From Methylovorus menthalis (GTDB lineage: Bacteria; Pseudomonadota; Gammaproteobacteria; Burkholderiales; Methylophilaceae), in contig NZ_JAJAQH010000001.1 in the NCBI RefSeq assembly GCF_020523625.1, positions 446,930-510,929 of the forward strand: a stretch of DNA of 64,000 nt, read 5' to 3'. Positions 22,536 to 33,980 of the stretch are shown one piece after another (within the stretch, counting starts at the first letter, position 1; the number at the start of each line of letters is the position of its first letter). The position numbers were made by a program, and so were the translations under genes. The notes under the pieces were generated by a model, which worked only from the letters and a program-made list of their open reading frames with translations, did not search any database and was not told the origin of the DNA.

Positions 22536-24171
22536 TTCCTTTTTTCTTCAGCGCAGTGGCACGCTCGGTACTACGATTAATATGCCATTGTTGAGCAATC
22601 GACAATACGTTGTTTACCAGCCAGTACAAAACCAAACCTGCCGGGAAGAAGAAGAAGAACACGCTGAATACGATAGGCATGATCATCATGACCTTGGCTT
22701 GAACCGGATCGGTAGGCGTCGGGTTCAAGCGCGTCTGGATGATCATGGTTGCGCCCATCAGAATAGGCAGCACATAGTAAGGATCAATGGCGGAGAGGTC
22801 ATGTATCCACAGCATGAATGGGGCGTGCCGCATTTCCACGCTGCCCAGCAGCACCCAGTAAAGCGAGATAAATACGGGAATCTGTACCAGGATAGGCAAG
22901 CAACCACCCATCGGGTTGATTTTCTCGGTTTTGTACAGCTCCATCATGGCAACTTGCATCTTTTGACGGTCATCACCGTATTGTTCTTTCAGGCGTTGCA
23001 AGCGTGGCGCAAGTTCACGCATGTGTGCCATGGAGCGATAGCTAGCCGCAGAGAGGGGATAGAACGCTAGTTTGATCATGACGGTAAGCAGGATGATGGC
23101 CACACCCCAGTTGTGTACCACGCCCTCAATCTTGGACAGAATCCAGAATAGCGGGGATGCAATGATCGTGAGCCAACCATAATCCACCGTATATTCAAGA
23201 CCTGGCGCCACTTGCTTCATGACTTCCTGATTTTGCGGACCGGCATAATACTGCGCTTCAACCTCGGCGCTAGCTCCAGGAGCAATGACACCGATATCAC
23301 TTTTGGTACCGATAGAATAGATATTGTCAGCCAGCTTCTTGCTGTAAAACTGACGTGTCACACCCTCCTTGGGAATCCAGGCACTAACGAAATAGTGCTG
23401 CAGCAACCCAACCCAGCCGTCACTGGTGGTCTTGGACAAGTCGTTCTTGCCCATATCCTTGAAGGAAAGCTTTTTGAATTTGTCAGCTTGAGTGAAGTAA
23501 GCACCACCGGTAAAGGTAGGCATCATGTGTGAGCCCTGATTGGACTCAGTGTCATGCACTACCTGGTAGTAAACGGTAGGATCAATTGGGCTGGCGCTTT
23601 CGTTATGAATTTCATAACGCAGGTTGATGACGTAACTGTCACGGTGGAAAGTGTAGATTTTGTCGACCTTGACACCATCGGTGTTGGTGGCCGTCAACCG
23701 TACCTCAAGAGTATCGCTGCCCGCTGCCAGCTGATAACTGGTAGCCCCCGCAGTGAATACCGTCTTGTGATTAGGCAAGTCCTGACCAATCAAGCCACTT
23801 TGCGCCACATAGACCATAGGTGCCGCACGGTCATCCAGCAGTACAAAGTTTTCCGTCGTGGAATTATCGGCACGGTGCTTCAACAACTCGAGACGACGCA
23901 AATCACCGCCTGTGGTGTCAATAACTGCTTTATAAACGTCCGTTTCAACTTGAATACGATCCGCCGTTTGCAGTCGGAAACCGGATTCTTTGGGCATATC
24001 AGCCACAGCTTTGGTACCGGGTAATTTTTCAGCATGCGGAACACTATTATCGCTAGCTGCTTCAGCTGTCACTGCCTCAGGGGTAGGCGTATGTTCACGC
24101 TGCCATGCATCCCATAACATCAGGATAGAGAAAGAGAAAATAACAAATAAAATCAGACGCTTGGTATCCAT
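22522..24171 (-). CDS. yidC: Membrane protein insertase YidC
   Basis: Inserts and folds inner-membrane proteins, alone or with SecYEG; ATP synthase c subunit is a classic substrate. 549 residues: N-terminal membrane anchor (about 6-22), a large periplasmic beta-supersandwich domain (about 60-330) as in Gram-negative YidC, then five membrane helices with the conserved [17 protein letters not shown] stretch carrying a hydrophilic-groove arginine nearby, and [17 protein letters not shown]. The C-terminus is basic. Part of the rpmH-rnpA-yidD-yidC-mnmE run. Confidence 0.98.
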   Translation of the reverse strand: MDTKRLILFVIFSFSILMLWDAWQREHTPTPEAVTAEAASDNSVPHAEKLPGTKAVADMPKESGFRLQTADRIQVETDVYKAVIDTTGGDLRRLELLKHRADNSTTENFVLLDDRAAPMVYVAQSGLIGQDLPNHKTVFTAGATSYQLAAGSDTLEVRLTATNTDGVKVDKIYTFHRDSYVINLRYEIHNESASPIDPTVYYQVVHDTESNQGSHMMPTFTGGAYFTQADKFKKLSFKDMGKNDLSKTTSDGWVGLLQHYFVSAWIPKEGVTRQFYSKKLADNIYSIGTKSDIGVIAPGASAEVEAQYYAGPQNQEVMKQVAPGLEYTVDYGWLTIIASPLFWILSKIEGVVHNWGVAIILLTVMIKLAFYPLSAASYRSMAHMRELAPRLQRLKEQYGDDRQKMQVAMMELYKTEKINPMGGCLPILVQIPVFISLYWVLLGSVEMRHAPFMLWIHDLSAIDPYYVLPILMGATMIIQTRLNPTPTDPVQAKVMMIMPIVFSVFFFFFPAGLVLYWLVNNVLSIAQQWHINRSTERATALKKKGNGRR

Positions 24172-24230
24172 AACTCGCTTATCTTAATGTTGAAATGCAT
24201 GATATTGAATGGCTTGATTACTTGCACACA

Positions 24231-24449
24231 TCAGGGCACAGGATCATGCCCACCTGGATGCCAAGGATGGCATTTTCCGATACGACGAACACCATAGGCT
24301 AATCCAGCAAAAGCCCCGTGTTTATTAATGGCCTCTATCGCATATTGAGAACATGTCGGGCTGAACCGGCACTGTTGCCCAAAATAGGGACTTAACGCTA
24401 ACTGATAAAGCCGAATCATTGCCACCAGGGCCTTGGCCAGTAGTCTCAT
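24231..24449 (-). CDS. yidD: Membrane protein insertion efficiency factor YidD
   Basis: Small protein that aids YidC-dependent insertion. 72 residues with the family core [24 protein letters not shown] in segments (CRFSPTCS near residue 28) and the C-terminal [13 protein letters not shown]. The start overlaps the rnpA stop in an ATGA junction (24446-24449). Confidence 0.96.
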   Translation of the reverse strand: MRLLAKALVAMIRLYQLALSPYFGQQCRFSPTCSQYAIEAINKHGAFAGLAYGVRRIGKCHPWHPGGHDPVP

Positions 24450-24847
24450 GATACTGATTTCCGCTTTTCGAGCTGCTTTGTCAATTTGCGCAGTAATTCA
24501 CCAAACTCCCCAGCAAGACTGGAATAATCGCTTGATCCATAGACGCGTTGAACTCGCACGACCAGATCCAAAGGATCAATATCGTGCCGATGCACTCGAA
24601 ATAGCTCACGCAGGACACGCTTCATGTAATTTCTGTCCACAGCCCGTTTGGCTATTTTCTTTCCCACAATCAGGCCAAGCCTTGGCGTGCCCAGGGAATT
24701 ATATTGGTAGTGTATGGCGAGATAATGACCGGAAATACGCTTGCGGAAATTAAAAACGGATGAAAAATCATCCGTTTTAATAATTCTAACTCGGCTAGGA
24801 AAACCAAACTTTGGCGTAGCCAAAACTGGATTAACCGATATCGTCAC
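24446..24847 (-). CDS. rnpA: Ribonuclease P protein component
   Basis: Protein subunit of RNase P, which matures tRNA 5' ends. 133 residues from a GTG only 4 bases after the rpmH stop; the family core is seen in [12 protein letters not shown] and the RNA-binding [10 protein letters not shown] helix (about residues 68-77). The N-terminus is somewhat longer than usual, so a downstream alternative start is possible. Co-transcribed with rpmH and yidD. Confidence 0.94.
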   Translation of the reverse strand: MTISVNPVLATPKFGFPSRVRIIKTDDFSSVFNFRKRISGHYLAIHYQYNSLGTPRLGLIVGKKIAKRAVDRNYMKRVLRELFRVHRHDIDPLDLVVRVQRVYGSSDYSSLAGEFGELLRKLTKQLEKRKSVS

Positions 24848-24851
24848 ACAC

Positions 24852-24986
24852 TTATACAGCTAGACGAGCACGGCCCTTGGCACGACGCGCTGCAATTACT
24901 GCACGGCCGCCACGGGTTTTCATGCGCACCAGGAAACCATGAGTGCGAGCGCGACGAACTTTCGAAGGCTGGTATGTACGTTTCAT
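24852..24986 (-). CDS. rpmH: 50S ribosomal protein L34
   Basis: 44-residue basic ribosomal protein beginning [19 protein letters not shown] and ending in the Arg/Lys/Ala-rich tail; essentially the family consensus. The start at 24986 is set by the invariant MKRTYQPS; an upstream in-frame ATG at 25058 is not used. Opens the leftward rpmH-rnpA-yidD-yidC-mnmE operon next to the origin. Confidence 0.98.
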   Translation of the reverse strand: MKRTYQPSKVRRARTHGFLVRMKTRGGRAVIAARRAKGRARLAV

Positions 24987-25028
24987 TGTGAATCTCCGAC
25001 TTCTGTGCGTTTCTAAACAAAGGGCGTA

Positions 25029-25058
25029 ATTTAACCTGATACAACAGTACCCTGTCAA
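25029..25058 (-). promoter_or_regulatory. Probable rpmH promoter
   Basis: On the minus strand a perfect TTGACA (25058-25053) is followed after 18 bases by TTAAAT (25034-25029, 4 of 6 matches), placing transcription start about 35 bases ahead of the rpmH start codon. Confidence 0.6.
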
Positions 25059-25078
25059 TGTTTATTTCAAGTTATTCC

Positions 25079-25113
25079 TTATCCACATCCGCTTATGGAT
25101 TGCTTGTGGATAA
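25079..25113. promoter_or_regulatory. Pair of inverted DnaA boxes upstream of dnaA
   Basis: TTATCCACA at 25079-25087 and its inverse TGTGGATAA at 25105-25113 are both perfect DnaA boxes, facing each other 17 bases apart, in the rpmH-dnaA gap. They may belong to the origin and/or mediate DnaA autoregulation. Confidence 0.85.
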
Positions 25114-25135
25114 GTTTAATTAAACCCGCTAGAAT
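25107..25135 (+). promoter_or_regulatory. Possible dnaA promoter overlapping a DnaA box
   Basis: TGGATA (25107-25112, 4 of 6 to the -35 consensus) and TAGAAT (25130-25135, 5 of 6 to the -10) are 17 bases apart. The -35 lies inside the DnaA box at 25105-25113, so bound DnaA would block it. About 125 bases of leader would precede dnaA. Confidence 0.45.
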
Positions 25136-25265
25136 GAATCCCTTGCCGTCACCAGCACTCGCCGTCTCCAATCCGGCGCCAATGGCGGCTCTGGTGCTCG
25201 AAATCAATAATACAAGCATTCGGGCAAATTCCATATTTGCTATCAGTTGAGGAATCGGGCAACCG

Positions 25266-26675
25266 ATGGAAAATTTTTGGTCTATCTGTCTGGGCCGCTT
25301 TGAGCAAGAACTGTCAGCTCAGCAATTCAATACCTGGATCAAGCCGTTACATTTTGAGACGCATAACCATACTTTACGGTTATTTGCGCCGAATCGTTTC
25401 GTCCAGCAATGGGTAAAAGACCGCTTTTTACCTCGCATCCAGAATCTCGCTGAAGAGTTGATCCAGCATCCCGTTGAAATCGAGCTTGGTCTGCAAGACC
25501 CTTCGATGAAAAAACAAATGGCAACGCCTGTCGTTAAGACAACCTTTGCCGAGCTCAAGGTAGAAGAGGCTGCACCCCCTTTTCTTCAGGAAACCCCTGC
25601 GAAAAAACCAGCTGCCAAACCTGTCGAAGCCAAGAAAAGCAAACCTCACGGCAATCCTAGCGGTCTAAACAGTTCATTCAATTTCGATAACTTTGTAACG
25701 GGTCGTGCCAATCAATTGGCACGCGCGGCGGCCCTGCAGGTAGCTGAAAATCCTGGAACTGCCTATAACCCGTTGTTTATTTATGGCGGTGTGGGGCTGG
25801 GGAAAACCCATTTGCTACAAGCGATCGGTAACCATCTGAAAATGAACCGCCCGGATGCAAAAATTCGTTATCTACATGCTGAGCGCTATGTATCTGATGT
25901 GGTTAAAGCCTATGAACTGAAAGCGTTTGATGAATTCAAACGCCAGTATCACTCATTGGATTTGCTTTTGATTGACGATATTCAATTCTTCGCCAAGAAA
26001 AGCCGGACCCAGGAAGAATTCTTTTATGCATTCAATTCCTTAATTGAAGCTAAAAAGCAGATCATCATTACTTGCGATACCTATCCAAAGGAAATCGTTG
26101 ATGTGGATGAACGTTTGCGCACACGTTTCAGCTGGGGGCTGACTGTCGCGGTAGAACCTCCGGAGCTGGAAATGCGTGTTGCTATCCTGCTGAAAAAAGC
26201 GGAAGAGGCCAAGTTTGTGCTGCATGAAGACGTCGCCTTCTTTATTGCGAAGCAAGTAAGATCCAGCGTACGAGAGCTGGAAGGGGCATTAAACCGGATT
26301 GTGGCAATGGCCAACTTTACGGGTAACCCCATTGATGTCCATCTGGCGAAAGATGCGCTGAAAGATTTGATTGCGGTGCGTGGCCGCCAGATCACGATGG
26401 AGAATATCCAAAAAACAGTGGCTGACTATTACAAGATCAAGGTCGCCGAAATGTACAGCAAAAAGCGTTCGCGTAATTTTGCACGACCAAGACAAATTGC
26501 CATGGCACTCGCTCGCGAGCTGACTAACCACAGCTTTCCGGAAATAGGGGAGGCCTTTGGCAGCCGCCATCACACCACGGTGATGCATGCGTGTGAGGAA
26601 GTTGAGCAATTGCGGCAGAATGATCCAAATGTTGCGCGGGATATCGCTTTCCTCACCCAGGTCATCCGCGATTAA
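25266..26675 (+). CDS. dnaA: Chromosomal replication initiator DnaA
   Basis: AAA+ ATPase that opens the origin. 469 residues: domain I (about 1-85; FWSICLGRFEQELSAQQFNTWI), a variable linker (about 90-135, Pro/Lys-rich), domain III with Walker A GGVGLGKTHLL (about 174-183) and Walker B LLLIDDIQFF, and the domain IV DNA-binding helix-turn-helix whose signature REL(T)NHSFPEIGEAFGSRHHTTVMHA is near the C-terminus. GAGGAA precedes the start. First gene of the rightward arm, followed by dnaN and gyrB. Confidence 0.99.
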   Translation: MENFWSICLGRFEQELSAQQFNTWIKPLHFETHNHTLRLFAPNRFVQQWVKDRFLPRIQNLAEELIQHPVEIELGLQDPSMKKQMATPVVKTTFAELKVEEAAPPFLQETPAKKPAAKPVEAKKSKPHGNPSGLNSSFNFDNFVTGRANQLARAAALQVAENPGTAYNPLFIYGGVGLGKTHLLQAIGNHLKMNRPDAKIRYLHAERYVSDVVKAYELKAFDEFKRQYHSLDLLLIDDIQFFAKKSRTQEEFFYAFNSLIEAKKQIIITCDTYPKEIVDVDERLRTRFSWGLTVAVEPPELEMRVAILLKKAEEAKFVLHEDVAFFIAKQVRSSVRELEGALNRIVAMANFTGNPIDVHLAKDALKDLIAVRGRQITMENIQKTVADYYKIKVAEMYSKKRSRNFARPRQIAMALARELTNHSFPEIGEAFGSRHHTTVMHACEEVEQLRQNDPNVARDIAFLTQVIRD

Positions 26676-26926
26676 GAATATGCCCACTGAGGTTAACAGA
26701 GCTAAGCGTAAGCCGTGGATAAGTTGTGTACGTAAATGCAGGTTAGGCGCGATTTTAATAAAAGGGTAGAATAAGCAACATTTTATCCACAGCAGACTTG
26801 CTAGTTTTACGCAGACATAAAAGTTAAATAATAAGTTGATTTAATTATAAAAAATTGAGTTATCAACAGAAGTTCACACCATTATTGTTATTACTACAGA
26901 ATTTATTATTTAGATTGTTATAAAAC
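26676..26926. other. Putative replication origin (oriC) between dnaA and dnaN
   Basis: A 251-base gene-free stretch. It contains DnaA boxes at 26714-26722 (inverse strand TTATCCACG, one mismatch), 26783-26791 (perfect TTATCCACA) and 26860-26868 (TTATCAACA, one mismatch). A strongly AT-rich segment at about 26815-26858 is a good candidate for the unwinding element. It lies where gene direction flips within a few kilobases, and beside parAB and parS. With the box pair upstream of dnaA it may form a bipartite origin. Confidence 0.75.
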
Positions 26927-28030
26927 ATGAACATCAAAATAAATCGCGATACCTTGTTAAAACCCCTGTCTTCTGTGACAAGCATTGTAGAAAGAAGGCA
27001 TACATTGCCTATACTTTCCAACCTCTTGCTGGAAGCAAAGGATGAAAAGATCGTTCTAACGGCAACAGATCTTGAAATGCAAATATCGCTGGCATTACAA
27101 ACCCCAGTAGGTGGAGAGCTTTCCACCACAATTTCAGCAAAGAAACTTCTCGATATCTGTCGCTCGTTACCAGAAAACGCTGAAATAACCATGGCAACGG
27201 CAGAAAGTCGTATCCAGGTAAAAACGGGCAAGAGCCGGTTTAATCTGCAAACCCTGCCAGCAGCTGATTATCCTGTCATGACGAAAGCCACAGGCACCAC
27301 GTATACCGTAGTCACGATTGACCAGAAATCGCTGAAGCGTTTGTTCAAGCAAGTTGAATTTGCCATGGCACAGCAAGATATACGTTACTATCTGAATGGT
27401 TTGCTTTTTGAGGTAAACGGAAATCGACTCAATGTAGTAGGAACCGATGGCCATCGCTTGAGCTTTACTTCAACTGAATTAGCACAAAGCTACGAAAAAC
27501 AAGAGCTTATACTGCCACGCAAGACAGTAATTGAATTAATCAAATTACTGGATGACAGCGAAGAAGATGTCACCATTGAAATTGCCAGTGGACAAGTAAA
27601 TTTCTCATTTGGCGATATAAAGCTTATTTCAAAGGTAATTGATGGCAAATTTCCTGATTACACACGGGTAATTCCGGTAGGCCACAAAAACAGCTTTAAT
27701 GTTGATCGCATGACGATTTTGCTGGCAATGCAACGCGCTTCGATTCTGTCGAATGAAAAATACCGCGGTATTCGCATGGTGCTTGGTAGCGATAGTTTGC
27801 GTTTAATCAGTACCAATAGCGAACAGGAAGAAGCAGAAGAAGAGCTGGAAATCGCTTATGGTGGTGATTCGCTGGATATCGGTTTTAATGTAACGTACAT
27901 GATTGACGTACTGAACAACGTTAATTGCGATACCGTGACCTTCTCATTTGCGGATGCAAACAGCAGTTGTCTTGTCACTGTAGCTGACGACGAAACCTAC
28001 AAATACGTTGTAATGCCAATGCGCATTTAA
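26927..28030 (+). CDS. dnaN: DNA polymerase III beta subunit (sliding clamp)
   Basis: Ring-shaped processivity clamp. 367 residues in three repeated clamp domains; N-terminus LLKPLSSVTSIVERRHTLPILSNLLL and C-terminus YKYVVMPMRI are family-typical (the terminal MPMR(L/I) forms part of the protein-binding pocket). No clear ribosome site precedes the start, which follows the AT-rich origin segment. Confidence 0.99.
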   Translation: MNIKINRDTLLKPLSSVTSIVERRHTLPILSNLLLEAKDEKIVLTATDLEMQISLALQTPVGGELSTTISAKKLLDICRSLPENAEITMATAESRIQVKTGKSRFNLQTLPAADYPVMTKATGTTYTVVTIDQKSLKRLFKQVEFAMAQQDIRYYLNGLLFEVNGNRLNVVGTDGHRLSFTSTELAQSYEKQELILPRKTVIELIKLLDDSEEDVTIEIASGQVNFSFGDIKLISKVIDGKFPDYTRVIPVGHKNSFNVDRMTILLAMQRASILSNEKYRGIRMVLGSDSLRLISTNSEQEEAEEELEIAYGGDSLDIGFNVTYMIDVLNNVNCDTVTFSFADANSSCLVTVADDETYKYVVMPMRI

Positions 28031-28073
28031 AATATAAGTTTAAAGACTTACGATTGATTTCATTAGATTTAAG

Positions 28074-30506
<2,433 letters not shown>

Positions 30507-30529
30507 GTAGTTAGAATTATTTTGATTGT

Positions 30530-30558
30530 AAAAAAGCGGCCATTTGGCCGCTTTTTTA
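30530..30558. terminator. Bidirectional terminator between gyrB and hflX
   Basis: A GC-rich stem (GCGGCC at 30536-30541 with GGCCGC at 30546-30551, loop ATTT) flanked by A6 on the left and T6 on the right. It can stop gyrB transcription rightward and hflX leftward. Confidence 0.92.
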
Positions 30559-30564
30559 TTTCAG

Positions 30565-30600
30565 CTATCTGAATAAAACTGGAAAAAATTATTCAGATAG
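30565..30600. repeat. 12-bp inverted repeat spanning the hflX stop codon
   Basis: CTATCTGAATAA (30565-30576) and TTATTCAGATAG (30589-30600) are exact complements around a 12-base loop. The right arm encodes the last residues and stop of hflX. Together with the neighbouring terminator it makes a double hairpin at the 3' end of hflX mRNA. Confidence 0.75.
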
Positions 30601-31923
30601 TTTTTCCTGCAGTCTTTCTAATACTGACGTTTCCCCACATATCTGGAAGAAGGTCCCTTGCTCATCCGAGCGTTCGCCACGTACCTGGCAGCTAGCGTAG
30701 ATTTCGCCCAGTAATTGCTGCTTGGCCCAGGGTACGAAAATTTCCGTTTCAATCAGATCCCGCTGAAAAAACTCCACGATCATCTTGTGCAACTTGGAGA
30801 CATCCTCAGGACGGCGGGCACTCATGACGACACAGTCAGGGTATTGGGTTTTGAGGGCCGCTTCACGCTCGGCTTGGGCATCGGCATCGCCTACATGGTC
30901 AATTTTATTGAAGACGCGGATTCGGGGGACATCATCTGCGCTGATTTCCTCAAGCACTTTGTCGGTGACTTCCAGCTGGCGTTCAAAGCCGGGGTCGCTG
31001 GCGTCGATCACGTGTAGCAGTAGGGCGGCATCCAGCGCTTCATCCAGTGTGGATTTGAAGGATGCGACCAGACCGTGGGGCAGGTTTTTGATGAAGCCTA
31101 CGGTATCGCTGACAAGCACGCGCGGCACGCTCTCCGGATAGAGCGTGCGTACGGTGGTGTCCAGTGTGGCAAAAAGCTTGTTGGCCACCAGAACTTCGCT
31201 GCCGGTAAGAGCACGCATCAGGGTGGATTTTCCGGCATTGGTATAGCCTACGAGCGCAACGCTGGTGAGGCCTTGCCGTTGTTGCCTTCTGGCACGCTGG
31301 GTTTTGCGCTCGGCTTCCATGGCCAATATCTCGAGCTGCAGCTCGGCGATGCGGTCACGTATCTTGCGGCGATCAAGCTCGGTTGAGGATTCACCGGCGC
31401 CGCGGCCACCCACACCGCTACGTTGTCGGCCCTGCGGGCCTGCGAGTTTGGCGGCTTCACGCAGTCTCGGCGCCATGTATCCCAGGCGTGCAATCTCAAC
31501 CTGGGCTTTGGCAGCGCGGGAGCGGGCATTACGGTGAAAGATTTCCAGGATCACCATGGTGCGGTCCATGACTTCACAACCGGTTTCTTTTTCCAGGTTG
31601 CGTGCCTGGGAAGGCGAAATCTCATGGTCGACCAGAATTGCTTCTATGAGGTGACTGTCTGCGGGGGCATCTTCCTGTTCGGCGATTTCGTTTTCATGGC
31701 TGACCCATGCCTGGATTTCCTGGCGTTTGCCGATGCCGAGGTAGGCAGTGGTATCAAAACTGCCGCGTTTTTGCACAAAGGTATGCACGACATGATAGCC
31801 CAGCGTTTTGGCCAGTTCGCGCAGTTCGGTGAGCGATGCTTCAAACTCAATGTCACTGACACTGGGTAATTGCACGGAGGCAACGATGGCGTACTTTGGA
31901 GCGTCTTTTACATCTGTTTGCAT
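30589..31923 (-). CDS. hflX: Ribosome-associated GTPase HflX
   Basis: Splits or rescues stalled ribosomes in related bacteria. 444 residues: N-terminal HflX domain, glycine-rich linker GVGGRGAGESSTELDRR (about 170-186), then the G domain with GYTNAGKST (G1), DTVGF (G3) and NKID (G4). Usually found behind hfq; here it stands alone next to gyrB, without hfq in view. N-terminal length is a little long at the start (MQTDVKDAPKYA). Confidence 0.96.
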   Translation of the reverse strand: MQTDVKDAPKYAIVASVQLPSVSDIEFEASLTELRELAKTLGYHVVHTFVQKRGSFDTTAYLGIGKRQEIQAWVSHENEIAEQEDAPADSHLIEAILVDHEISPSQARNLEKETGCEVMDRTMVILEIFHRNARSRAAKAQVEIARLGYMAPRLREAAKLAGPQGRQRSGVGGRGAGESSTELDRRKIRDRIAELQLEILAMEAERKTQRARRQQRQGLTSVALVGYTNAGKSTLMRALTGSEVLVANKLFATLDTTVRTLYPESVPRVLVSDTVGFIKNLPHGLVASFKSTLDEALDAALLLHVIDASDPGFERQLEVTDKVLEEISADDVPRIRVFNKIDHVGDADAQAEREAALKTQYPDCVVMSARRPEDVSKLHKMIVEFFQRDLIETEIFVPWAKQQLLGEIYASCQVRGERSDEQGTFFQICGETSVLERLQEKLSE

Positions 31924-31991
31924 GGTCAGGGTTAGGGTGCCTTGAAAAAAATCGCCTGAGCGATCAGAAATGCATATTGGGGAAAATAATA

Positions 31992-32867
31992 TTAACTATG
32001 CTGCGGTCGGCTTTTATCTGCAGGTGTTTCTGTGGCGCGAGCCTGTTTTTTTTCTTCTTCCTTGCGCACATCATCAATCACCCGCAGCACGCTCTTTAAA
32101 TCCACCGGCGTGGCATCTGGTGCCACATGCCCAGTGAGTTTGGATTCGATGGTCAGGTCGCCATGAGCATACAGCGCCCAAATTTCCTTGCCATATTGCG
32201 TGCCTAGCAGCGAGGGAGCAAAGCGGCCGAAATAGGCGGCAAGATTATCTACATCGCGCTCCAGCATGCTGCTGGCGTGGTTGTTACCGGCTGCGTTAAC
32301 GGCTTGCGGCAAATCGATGATGACAGGCCCATGGCTGCCCAGCAGGATATTGAATTCGGAAAGGTCGCCATGCACGATACCTGCATTCAGCATGCGGATG
32401 ACATCCACCAGCAGGCTTTGGTGGTGCTGCAGCGCTTCTTGCTCGGTGAACTCGACATCATTGAGGCGAGGGGCGGCGTGGCCTGCGGCATCCGTTACCA
32501 GCTCCATCAGTAACACGCCTTCGTAAAAATTGTATGGCTGGGGCACGCGCACACCAGCCGCGGCCAGGCGATAGAGCGCATCAACCTCGGCACTCTGCCA
32601 GGCCTCTTCCTGCAGCTTGCGCCCATAGCGTGAACCTTTACCCATGGCACGGGCCTGACGGCTGCTTTTGACCTTGCGGCCCTCGGTGTAATCCACACTC
32701 TGGCGAAAGCTGCGTTTGTCGGCTTCTTTGTATACCTTGGCACAGCGAACATCATCGCCGCAACGAACTACATAGACGGTGGCTTCCTTGCCACTCATGA
32801 GCTGGCGTAGCACTTCATCAATCAGCCCATCTTCAATCAGGGGCTCCAGGCGTTTGGGAGGTTTCAT
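31992..32867 (-). CDS. RIO1-type serine kinase-like protein
   Basis: Member of the bacterial RIO kinase group (PA4780-like), cytoplasmic, biological role unclear. From the ATG at 32867 it has 291 residues; ATGs at 32876 and 32975 are alternatives, the last overlapping the previous gene. Seen: GKEATVYVVRCGDD nucleotide loop, ATP-contact lysine in CAKVY, catalytic HGDLSEFNILL and the metal-binding IIDLPQ. The C-terminus is Lys/Glu-rich. It follows DUF190 and crcB in the same direction, so it may be under the fluoride riboswitch; no family knowledge ties it to fluoride. Confidence 0.88.
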   Translation of the reverse strand: MKPPKRLEPLIEDGLIDEVLRQLMSGKEATVYVVRCGDDVRCAKVYKEADKRSFRQSVDYTEGRKVKSSRQARAMGKGSRYGRKLQEEAWQSAEVDALYRLAAAGVRVPQPYNFYEGVLLMELVTDAAGHAAPRLNDVEFTEQEALQHHQSLLVDVIRMLNAGIVHGDLSEFNILLGSHGPVIIDLPQAVNAAGNNHASSMLERDVDNLAAYFGRFAPSLLGTQYGKEIWALYAHGDLTIESKLTGHVAPDATPVDLKSVLRVIDDVRKEEEKKQARATETPADKSRPQHS

Positions 32868-32919
32868 GGGCCCCATCATACGGGGGTGCGGGCCCCCCGG
32901 CAAACTTGCAGAGGCAGTG

Positions 32920-33231
32920 TTAACCCGTTGTTCCGAATTCAACCGGGGTTTTAACGTAAAACAGGGAAAGCGCATGTTGCGCTAAAAGTGCAAAAAGCTG
33001 GTCTGCCTCATTGCTCTGCACGATCATGATCACTTGCACCGGCTGATCTGCCAACTCAAAAAAATGCGCGGCATGCAAGACGCCATCGTGGCCGTAACCC
33101 TGGCTGGCAGGGATAATGGTCGCCCCTTTGATCCCAAGCTTGCGGGCTTCGTCCAGCAGCCAGTCGTGAATGGGGCGCTGTTCGTGATGGCGGTTTTGTG
33201 CGGTGTAAAACGGCAGTTGAAATCCTTGCAT
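32920..33231 (-). CDS. DUF190 family protein
   Basis: 103-residue cytoplasmic protein of the DUF190 family, which is often encoded beside crcB fluoride channel genes; biochemical role unknown. Key segments are HDWLLDEARKLGIKGATIIP and GYGHDGVLHAAHFFELADQPVQV in parts, predicting a ferredoxin-like fold similar to PII proteins. Start at 33231 chosen for the strong AAGGAG ahead; an earlier in-frame ATG at 33279 lies within the crcB end. It follows crcB by 16 bases. Confidence 0.9.
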   Translation of the reverse strand: MQGFQLPFYTAQNRHHEQRPIHDWLLDEARKLGIKGATIIPASQGYGHDGVLHAAHFFELADQPVQVIMIVQSNEADQLFALLAQHALSLFYVKTPVEFGTTG

Positions 33232-33247
33232 GGCACACTCCTTTTTC

Positions 33248-33631
33248 CTAAAGCGATTTGATCGCGTTGATGGTGGCAAAGCCGAGCAGCGTCATGCTGA
33301 TAGAGCCGACCACATGCAGCAGAATGGCAGCGCCCGCCCAGCTTAGGCGACCTTGTTGCAGCAGGGCGGTAACTTCCGCCGAGAAAGTGGAAAATGTGGT
33401 GAGACCGCCCAGAAATCCGGTAATCGCAAACAAGCGCCATTCTGGAGATAGTTGCGGCAGGCTGGCAAACAAGGCCAGCAGCAGGCCAATAAGATAACCA
33501 CCTATAAGGTTGGCAGCCAGTGTGCCTGGCGGTATGGTGGGGAAGATGGCATTAAGTGCCGAACCAAGCCACCAGCGGGATACAGCACCCAGTGCAGCGC
33601 CCAGGCCGATAACGAAAATTGAGTTAAGCAT
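33248..33631 (-). CDS. crcB: Fluoride ion channel CrcB (Fluc)
   Basis: Dimeric membrane channel that exports fluoride. 127 residues in four membrane helices, with [13 protein letters not shown] at the N-terminus, the central sodium-site [13 protein letters not shown] motif (about 73-85, including the conserved Phe-box residues) and [10 protein letters not shown]. Preceded on the same strand by a fluoride riboswitch, which fixes the function. Followed by DUF190 and a RIO kinase. Confidence 0.97.
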   Translation of the reverse strand: MLNSIFVIGLGAALGAVSRWWLGSALNAIFPTIPPGTLAANLIGGYLIGLLLALFASLPQLSPEWRLFAITGFLGGLTTFSTFSAEVTALLQQGRLSWAGAAILLHVVGSISMTLLGFATINAIKSL

Positions 33632-33710
33632 GAAAACTGTCCTTCAAGATGGGCTGATTGCAAAGCCGGGACAGGGGGCGTGCACCTACGCACCCTGGCC
33701 AGGGTGTTCT

Positions 33711-33766
33711 CGTAGGCATCATCAGCTGCAAGGCAGCGGTTAAGGGAGGAATGCCATCTCCACCGC
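33711..33766 (-). ncRNA. Fluoride riboswitch (crcB motif) in the crcB leader
   Basis: On the minus strand the conserved blocks appear in order: GGAGATGGCATTCCTCC, TTAACCGC, a short variable hairpin (CTGCCTTGCAG), and CTGATGATGCCTACG. This matches the fluoride aptamer consensus closely. It ends about 80 bases before the crcB start. Downstream, CCTACG (33716-33711) can pair with CGTAGG at 33690-33685 around a 16-bp palindrome (33691-33706), a plausible switching hairpin competing with the aptamer's 3' end. Confidence 0.93.
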
Positions 33767-33980
33767 TTGTAGTATAGCCGCGCCCTTAAAAAAAATCTAA
33801 CTGCCAAGAGAAGGGCATCACCCGCTTGAAAAAGTGACATTAAAAGTTGGATTAACTTCATAAGTTTATGATTTATAGGTGAATTGTTTACATAACTTTA
33901 CACGGGATACCAGAACTGCACGGCCGGGGGTCCAGTCTTATTTGTAACCCGCATTTCGACGGGTAGACAGGATTAACAAT
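33767..33980. other. Divergent upstream region between crcB riboswitch and exported-protein gene
   Basis: About 210 bases without a gene. Presumed to carry the promoters of crcB (leftward) and of the gene at 33981 (rightward). A small inverted repeat ACCCG/CGGGT sits at 33947-33964. No confident -35/-10 pair was identified. Confidence 0.4.
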
